Below are positions 59,098-64,000 of a stretch of DNA of 64,000 bases, piece by piece. The notes under the pieces were generated by a model. The model saw only the letters and a program-made list of their open reading frames with translations. It searched no databases and was not told the DNA's origin. The position numbers and the translations under genes were made by a program. The DNA is taken from assembly GCA_963682175.1 (NCBI GenBank), contig OY821784.1, positions 25,835,621-25,899,620 on the forward strand, in the 5' to 3' direction. Every line of letters starts with the position of its first letter. The first letter of the stretch is position 1. The DNA comes from Triglochin maritima (Eukaryota > Streptophyta > Magnoliopsida > Alismatales > Juncaginaceae).

Positions 59098-62000
59098 TCA
59101 TTGTTTCCGGTTATTATAATATACTAAGACAATTATAGTGGTTTTATGATTGTGTTTAGTGAACATGGAGGCATCAGCAGAACTTTTAGAGAACCCATAA
59201 AGTAGAAGAGAGTGACTGAGTTTAGCATACCATGCGCGTGGAGATTGTTTAAGTCCGTATATGGACTTATGGAGTTTGCATACCTTGTCTGGATCGGATT
59301 CGTAACCTGGGGGAGGAGTCATATAGACTTCTTCTTCTAAGTTGCCCTGCAAAAAAGCATTTCTAACATCCATTTGGAAGAGGTTCCATCCAGAATTAAC
59401 AGCTATAGAGAGGAGAACACGAACAGTGTTCATCTTTGCAACTGGAGCAAACGTTTCTTGGTAATCTAACCCATAAGTTTGAGTGTACCCTTTTGCAACT
59501 AACCGGGCTTTAAATCGTTCTATACTGCCATCACTGTTATATTTTATTTTATAAACCCATTTACAGCCTACTGGTTTTATTCCTTTTGGGGGAATAACAA
59601 GACTCCATGTTTTGTTGGTTTCTAAAGCTTTTAATTCATCTTCCATAGCCTTAGTCCACTTGGGGTGTTGACTAGCTTCATGAAAATTGGTGGGTTCATT
59701 AATTTTGTCTATTTGACTTAAGAAAGCATAGTAGGTGGGTTTTATTTGAGAGTAGGACAAGTAGTCCTCGATAGGATAAGTGACGTGAGATACCACATAA
59801 TCTTGGAGTCGAGGTGGTGGACGAGTAGGACGGGTGGTCCTCCTTGGAGGAATACCTTCATCATCTCCCCCTCGGTCGTCCACTTGTATAGGTGGCTCAA
59901 GTTCCTCTAGCGGAGGGGTGTCGACTACCTGAGTTGGTGGTGTGGTGGTGTCGAAGACATCAGCGGTCGGTAGAGGAGCTTTGGGTGTAGCGGAAGGATT
60001 GTGATGATCGTTGAAGTAAGGAATATTCTCAAAGAAGGATACATCACGAGAGACATAAAATTTACAATTTATGGGGTCATAACATTTGTACCCCTTTTTC
60101 TTGACAGAGTAGCCTAAAAAAATACATTTGATGGAGTTATAATCAAACTTGTCCAGACGCTTCCTGTGAACAAAACAAGTACAACCAAAAATACGAAGAT
60201 GATTAAGACTCATTTGTTTGCCGTGTAAGATTTCTAATGGTTGTTTGTTTTGAATTGTTGAACTAGGTAAACGATTTATAATGTAAGTGGCAGTTAAAAT
60301 AGCATCTGACCAGAAATGTTTGGGGACATGATTTTGAAAAAGCAGAGAACGAGTAACATTCAAAAGATGACGATTTTTTCGTTCAGAAATACCATTTTGT
60401 TCAGGGGTGTTTATGCATGTGGTTTGATGAAAAATGCCTTTTTGCTTTAAAAAACTTTGAAAGTTGTTACTAGTATACTCAGATCCATTATCGGATCTAA
60501 GTATCTGAATTTTAGAATCAAACAAGTTTTCGACAAAGGCTACAAACTCACAAAAAACCAAAAAAACATCAGATTTAGCTTTTAACAAATATAACCAAGT
60601 TGTACGTGAGAAATCATCAATAAACGAAATAAAGTACTTGAACCCATTATAGGATTCTACGGGAGCGGGTCCCCATATGTCCGAGTGGATCAATTCGAGA
60701 GCACGAGCTGTCTTATTTTCAGAAGCATAAAACGGAAGTCTAGTTTGTTTTGACAATCGACATACATCACAAGATAATTCATGTTTAAAAGAAGGAAATA
60801 ATTTTTGTAAAACTGTGTGAGATGGGTGTCCCATTCTTTGGTGCCAAGTATCATGTGTAGGATTTTTAGCAATTAACCCTTTTGGTTGAGTTTCAAGCAC
60901 GTATAGTCCATTGATGAGTTTCCCGCTACCAATCGTCCTCCCTGTGGTACGATCCTGAAAGGTTACATCAAAAGGTGTGAAGATAATATTGCAATTCAAA
61001 TTTTTCGTGAGTCTTGCAACAGACAAGAGATTAGAGTCGAAATTAGGTACATACAAAACATTTTCAGGTATTTTATTATCTAAGAATTGTACTTCTCCAG
61101 TGCCCTTAATTTGTACTTTGTCTCCATTAGCAACAGTGACGAATTTATTCAACAAATTTAAACTAGTTTTTACATTATTAATCAGGGAAGGGTTTCCTGT
61201 CATGTGATCAGTTGCACCGGAGTCAATAATCCAACTAGAATCATTATTTACTGAAAGACAAGAATTGTAATTATTCAAGAAAGTATTCATACCTGAGCAA
61301 TTACCTTTATTTGGGGTGTTGGTTTGCAAGAATGTGTTCAAGTGGGCCAGGAGAGAGCTGAGCTGGGTCGGATCTGGTGCACTTGTAGAACCGGTCACAG
61401 CTGGGTCCGGGTAGGCAAACGGGTCGGATCCTCCACCATTCACGCTATAAAACCCGCGTTGATCCGACGCCGACCCGACTGAGCCCCATTTCGTTCCTTC
61501 TCCTTGGTTGCTAGGGTTTCCTCCTGGAGCGCCGCCGCCGCCTCTCCCGCTAGGGTTTGTGTGGCCGCCGCTTCTCTCCCCCCTCCTCTCTGAGCCGTCT
61601 CTAGATGGCCGGAGATGCGGGTAGAGAAAGTAGCACGTAGACCGGTTGTGTCCCTGTTTCTTACAGTTATCGCAATATTCGTTGCTTTTATTTCCGAATT
61701 TGTTTTTACCTTTGTCGCGAGTGTTTGCGGTGTTTGCGGTGTTTTTTGCGGCGACAAACGCCTGATTTTCGTGGGGGGTGTCCGACTGAGCGGTGTGGGT
61801 TTTCCGGAGAGTTTCCTCCCGGTTAACCATCGCTATGATGGTCGAGAAGGTGGGAAGTTCCGGCGCCATGAGGATGTTCGATCTGAGCGCCTCGAAGCTT
61901 GAATCCAACCCAACAAGAAACGTGTAAATACGGTCTTGCTCGGTTCTTGCTTGTATGATTTCGGGATCTTTGGTGGGTGGCTCATGGATAGCAAGTTCAT

Positions 62001-62415
62001 CCCATGTTCGTTTCAGCATGCCGAGGTATTCGGTCACAGATTTTTGGTTTTGTTTGATCTGCGAAAGATCTTGTTTGAGTTTAAATATATGCGCAAAGTT
62101 TTGTTGCTTACCATAGTGTTCATGAACGGAGTCCCATAGTTCTTTGGCGCTATTCTTGTACATGAAGATTTCTGCGATTTGATGTTGCATGGATTGTAGG
62201 AGCCAGGACATCACGAGGTGGTCGGCGTTTTGCCACTCCTCCTGCTTTGCCTCGCTTCCTTGTTCTGTGGGTTTGATGGTCTTCCCAGTGAGGTGGCCGA
62301 ACTTCCCTTTGCCGCTGAGGGATAGGGAGACGGCGCGTGCCCAGGTGAGGAAGTTTGTCCCATTGAGGGGTTGTGTGGTGAGGCGTTGGGATGATTCACC
62401 ACCGTGGTCTGTCAT
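59098..62415 (-). CDS. Ale copia gag-pol, upstream part (gag, PR, INT, most of RT)
   Basis: An open frame of 1,105 codons. A UBN2-type gag (residues about 10-215) is followed by the zinc knuckle CDNCKKQGHNRSTC (about 247-260) and an aspartic protease at WIIDSGATDHMTG. The pre-integrase HQRMGHPSH…CDVCRLSKQ comes next. The integrase core has HSDIWGPAP, LRSDNGSEYTSNNF and NGISERKNR, giving a D,D,E triad. RT carries KWVYKIKYNSDGSIERFKARLVAKG and MDVRNAFLQGNLEEEVYM. The frame ends just where the catalytic YVDD should be: about 14 nt are missing at 59090-59110, so the two metal-binding Asp codons are lost and the frame shifts. Reverse transcription by this copy is therefore not expected. Confidence 0.93.
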   Translation of the reverse strand: MTDHGGESSQRLTTQPLNGTNFLTWARAVSLSLSGKGKFGHLTGKTIKPTEQGSEAKQEEWQNADHLVMSWLLQSMQHQIAEIFMYKNSAKELWDSVHEHYGKQQNFAHIFKLKQDLSQIKQNQKSVTEYLGMLKRTWDELAIHEPPTKDPEIIQARTEQDRIYTFLVGLDSSFEALRSNILMAPELPTFSTIIAMVNREETLRKTHTAQSDTPHENQAFVAAKNTANTANTRDKGKNKFGNKSNEYCDNCKKQGHNRSTCYFLYPHLRPSRDGSERRGERSGGHTNPSGRGGGGAPGGNPSNQGEGTKWGSVGSASDQRGFYSVNGGGSDPFAYPDPAVTGSTSAPDPTQLSSLLAHLNTFLQTNTPNKGNCSGMNTFLNNYNSCLSVNNDSSWIIDSGATDHMTGNPSLINNVKTSLNLLNKFVTVANGDKVQIKGTGEVQFLDNKIPENVLYVPNFDSNLLSVARLTKNLNCNIIFTPFDVTFQDRTTGRTIGSGKLINGLYVLETQPKGLIAKNPTHDTWHQRMGHPSHTVLQKLFPSFKHELSCDVCRLSKQTRLPFYASENKTARALELIHSDIWGPAPVESYNGFKYFISFIDDFSRTTWLYLLKAKSDVFLVFCEFVAFVENLFDSKIQILRSDNGSEYTSNNFQSFLKQKGIFHQTTCINTPEQNGISERKNRHLLNVTRSLLFQNHVPKHFWSDAILTATYIINRLPSSTIQNKQPLEILHGKQMSLNHLRIFGCTCFVHRKRLDKFDYNSIKCIFLGYSVKKKGYKCYDPINCKFYVSRDVSFFENIPYFNDHHNPSATPKAPLPTADVFDTTTPPTQVVDTPPLEELEPPIQVDDRGGDDEGIPPRRTTRPTRPPPRLQDYVVSHVTYPIEDYLSYSQIKPTYYAFLSQIDKINEPTNFHEASQHPKWTKAMEDELKALETNKTWSLVIPPKGIKPVGCKWVYKIKYNSDGSIERFKARLVAKGYTQTYGLDYQETFAPVAKMNTVRVLLSIAVNSGWNLFQMDVRNAFLQGNLEEEVYMTPPPGYESDPDKVCKLHKSIYGLKQSPRAWYAKLSHSLLLYGFSKSSADASMFTKHNHKTTIIVLVYYNNRKQ

Positions 62416-62558
62416 AGCTAGGAGTGGAAGGCGACAGCGGTCGCAACCGCCTAGCGTCCCGGCCGGTGATGAGCTCAGGGAAGCCTCTGAGGCCGGGTTT
62501 GGGTGTAGGGTTTTGGGTGGGTTTGTGTGTGTGTATTTTTCTTCTTCTCAGAACGCAC

Positions 62559-62570
62559 GCTCTGGTACCA
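62559..62570 (-). other. Primer-binding site of the Ale-like element
   Basis: Directly next to the 5' LTR, the minus strand reads TGGTACCAGAGC. This is the initiator-Met tRNA complement used by many plant LTR elements with one C for T change. Confidence 0.85.
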
Positions 62571-62787
62571 TGTTGATTTGAACAGTGCACGAAGAAAATT
62601 GATTTGTTGTATTGTTTTAGGGTTTTACATGAGTGTTATATAGTAGAATACATTCCATACTTCTTATGGAGCCGTTGGAATACATTCCATATGCGTTGGA
62701 TTGGATACGCCTAATTAGCTTGATTGGATCTTTATACGGTATGTTTCTTTAACGTCCATATCTTGCTTCTTTTGGTTTGTTTCAACA
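62571..62787 (-). repeat. 5' LTR of the Ale-like copia element
   Basis: 217 bp, nearly identical to the copy at 57953-58169. The SKIP17-like exon resumes after its outer edge, through the AAACC duplication. Confidence 0.95.
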
Positions 62788-62937
62788 AAACCCTTGAGCG
62801 CCAATGTGGTTATATCAGGACAACCATTAACCAGATTAGTGCAGGTTGGGGATTTCAAACTATCATCCCTGCCTGGCATTTAAGATGGACAATTAGGCAC
62901 AGAAATGATTAACATAAAACAGAATATGTGCAGAGAA

Positions 62938-63045
62938 CACCAAAGACCGACCAGAATCTCGCCCCAAATCACACCGCTGGAAGCTCTCGTTGCTAGAGAG
63001 GAGGACACCCAAGACCGGTTAGAATCTCACCCCAAATCACACCGT
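62938..63045. repeat. Two-copy duplication upstream of the SKIP17-like remnant
   Basis: AAAGACCGACCAGAATCTCG and AAGACCGGTTAGAATCTCAC each lead into CCCCAAATCACACCG, about 62 bp apart. It lies between the first recognised exon and the right end of the Mutator-like element. No gene is seen. Confidence 0.65.
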
Positions 63046-63260
63046 CGTTTCGTGGATGAACGTGGATAGCAAAAATAGGAGAAAGCGGGTTGGAGAGAGT
63101 AGAAGAAAAACAATTAGGAAGAAGATGAATTTAATCACGTGAGAGAGATGATGGTTAGAACACAACCATTGGATGCAAGTTAAAAACGATTTGACAGTTG
63201 AGGATATTTGTACCTTATTTTGACATTAGGTGAGGTATACCTCATAAAAAAAATTACCTA

Positions 63261-63894
63261 TATATATATTTTGATCATGCATTAACAGGAAAGTACGTTG
63301 TTTGATTAATTGAGGGGGTGCACTCATGATTATTGCTGAATTAAATTAGATTTTTCAATAAATATTCCTTATCTATCAATTATGATCTTGAAAATCATAT
63401 TTTATTTAAACTTTTGAATTTCAAGTCTTTCAAAAACATTTAGATACTTCCTATTTCGATGAATAATGTTAACTGAAATATTCGTAAATTTAATTTCCTA
63501 TATCTACTTGTTGTTGATGCCAAAGATGGAAAATATCAGATTCAGGAGCTTTTTAGTTTATGCATAATCTTTAATGTTGTCATCGTAAAAAATGAGGAGA
63601 ATGGTTGAATAAACTCCACTAGTTTGGATAATTACTTTTACTAACGTAATTGTTAAGTGTTTCAAGTCTTAAGTGCAAATCATTAATTCGAAAGTTCAAG
63701 GTCTTACTTGTAAAATGCAAATGCAAATTTAGCCAATAGAACCACTCATAGATGGAAGAAAATCAGATAGACATCAAGATTTCAATTGAGTCATATATTT
63801 CATTCTATTTTACTTATGGGTAGATTAGGATTACAATTAGGATATTTATGTAAGGCAAGCTTCATATGTAATCAGATAGATTATCCTATGAAAT
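63261..63894. other. AT-rich intergenic stretch, nothing recognised
   Basis: No reading frame of note and no repeats that I could match within the window. Confidence 0.5.
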
Positions 63895-64000
63895 TGTAAT
63901 ATCCCGAAATAGTGGAAATTTTGAAAATTTTAACAATAAAATAGATCTCAAGATAATAATCATCAAACAGGAATGTTACACAATAAATAATCAGTCGGTG
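63895..64000 (+). mobile_element. Start of a gypsy-type LTR running off the window
   Basis: TGTAATATCCCGAAATAG opens like the gypsy LTRs at 11708 (TGTAATATCCTGAA) and 21879. Only about 106 bp are in view, so the family and extent cannot be settled. Confidence 0.4.

Larger units (their letters stand above)
57953..62787 (-). mobile_element. Ale/Retrofit-like Ty1-copia element, young
   Basis: Two 217-bp LTRs (62571-62787 is the 5' one, 57953-58169 the 3' one) differ at one base that I can see. The target AAACC is duplicated at 57948-57952 and 62788-62792. The primer-binding site TGGTACCAGAGC (62570-62559, minus) matches the initiator-Met type with one mismatch. The purine tract TTGAGGGGGAA (58180-58170, minus) precedes the 3' LTR. 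The single long gag-pol with protease, integrase, RT and RNase H in copia order fits the Ale lineage, which has short LTRs. It sits inside an exon of the SKIP17-like remnant, in the same orientation. Confidence 0.95.
56813..62868 (-). pseudogene. F-box/LRR protein SKIP17-like, C-terminal exons, split by copia
   Basis: Exons on the minus strand: 62868-62788 plus 57952-57911 (one exon, split by the copia element at 57953-62787), 57733-57669, 57595-57529, 57464-57402, about 57324-57268, 57163-57089 and 57008-56813 (stop TAA). Most join in one frame. They encode LVNGCPDITTLALKGFKLND, KVRIFVK, GFHKLKIVDFSTSYAITGAFLK, NLGVVSNGLEVLILRDC, HLKEVEVRRFLSTCLTGEY, DISNRDGLSTEDDWYDRCY and an acidic tail, matching the LRR part of SKIP17-type F-box proteins (SCF ubiquitin ligase substrate receptors). 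The exon ending WYDRCY runs into TAG with no GT donor. The F-box half is absent. It is a non-functional fragment, by insertion, splice-site loss and truncation. Confidence 0.75.
53445..63260. mobile_element. Large Mutator-like element candidate carrying gene fragments
   Basis: The left end reads GTAATTTTCCTATGAAGTATACCTCATTT…ATGAGGTACAAAT. The right end, reversed, reads GTAATTTTTTTTATGAGGTATACCTCACC…AAGGTACAAAT, so about 50 bp match with gaps. Both ends lie in ATATATATAG-rich DNA that hides any target duplication. Between them are unrecognised plus-strand remnants (53.5-55.8 kb) and the minus-strand C-terminal exons of an F-box gene (56.8-62.9 kb), the latter broken by an Ale-like copia. No MURA-type transposase is visible, which would fit a Pack-MULE. 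The alternative is that two separate MITEs happen to flank a native pseudogene. Confidence 0.5.

Noticed and set aside
59085..59115. Programmed frameshift between the two halves of the Ale polyprotein
   Set aside because: Ale-type copia elements use one frame, and the break coincides with missing catalytic residues, so it is a lesion and not a recoding site.

Overview
The window is nuclear DNA of a flowering plant, most likely a eudicot; I cannot name the species. It is AT-rich, its genes have many short GT-AG exons, and it is filled with plant transposon families: Ty1-copia of SIRE-like and Ale-like type, Ty3-gypsy of Del/Tekay-like and Tat-like type, CACTA/En-Spm, Mutator-like elements and MITEs. 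There is no bacterial gene organisation, tRNA, rRNA or CRISPR array that I can support. Most short reading frames are chance frames or transposon debris.

Only three cellular genes can be supported, all on the minus strand. (1) 3.9-17.7 kb holds a MATE/DETOXIFICATION efflux carrier close to Arabidopsis DTX40. Six exons join in frame to 505 codons. The short last exon is not found, and the introns are swollen by transposons (intron 3 alone is 7.7 kb). (2) 47.1-51.4 kb holds a complete 11-exon GT31 beta-1,3-galactosyltransferase of 403 residues, the best preserved gene here. (3) 56.8-62.9 kb holds the C-terminal exons of an F-box/LRR protein resembling SKIP17. An Ale-like copia element splits one of its exons, and the remnant lies between the inverted ends of a large Mutator-like element.

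Layout: 1-3.2 kb is a CACTA remnant (DUF4218) with a solo copia LTR inserted. 3.2-3.8 kb is copia debris. 3.9-17.7 kb is the MATE gene; its intron 3 carries the 3' part of a minus-strand copia, a Tat-like gypsy 3' end and a SIRE-like 3' end, with a compact 1.85-kb gypsy derivative inside that last LTR. 17.8-20.4 kb is non-coding, with a palindromic TTTAAAGGAC array between 320-bp direct repeats. 20.4-35.4 kb is a nested stack: a SIRE-like LTR is split by a Del-like solo LTR (target duplication TATTC), which is split by a second Del-like LTR (ATTGT), which is split by a CACTA element (AAT). 35.4-39.0 kb is a second CACTA copy keeping transposase and Ulp1-protease remnants. 39.4-46.7 kb is a decayed Del/Tekay-like gypsy element (ATTGC). 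47.1-51.4 kb is the galactosyltransferase. 52.4-53.4 kb is a roughly 1-kb MITE, and 53.4-63.3 kb is the large element with related ends that holds the SKIP17-like remnant and the Ale copia (AAACC). The start of another gypsy-type LTR runs off the right edge.

I found no new multi-gene biological system. The most informative content is structural: datable insertions, several with both target duplications preserved, that record how two working genes were embedded in repeats.
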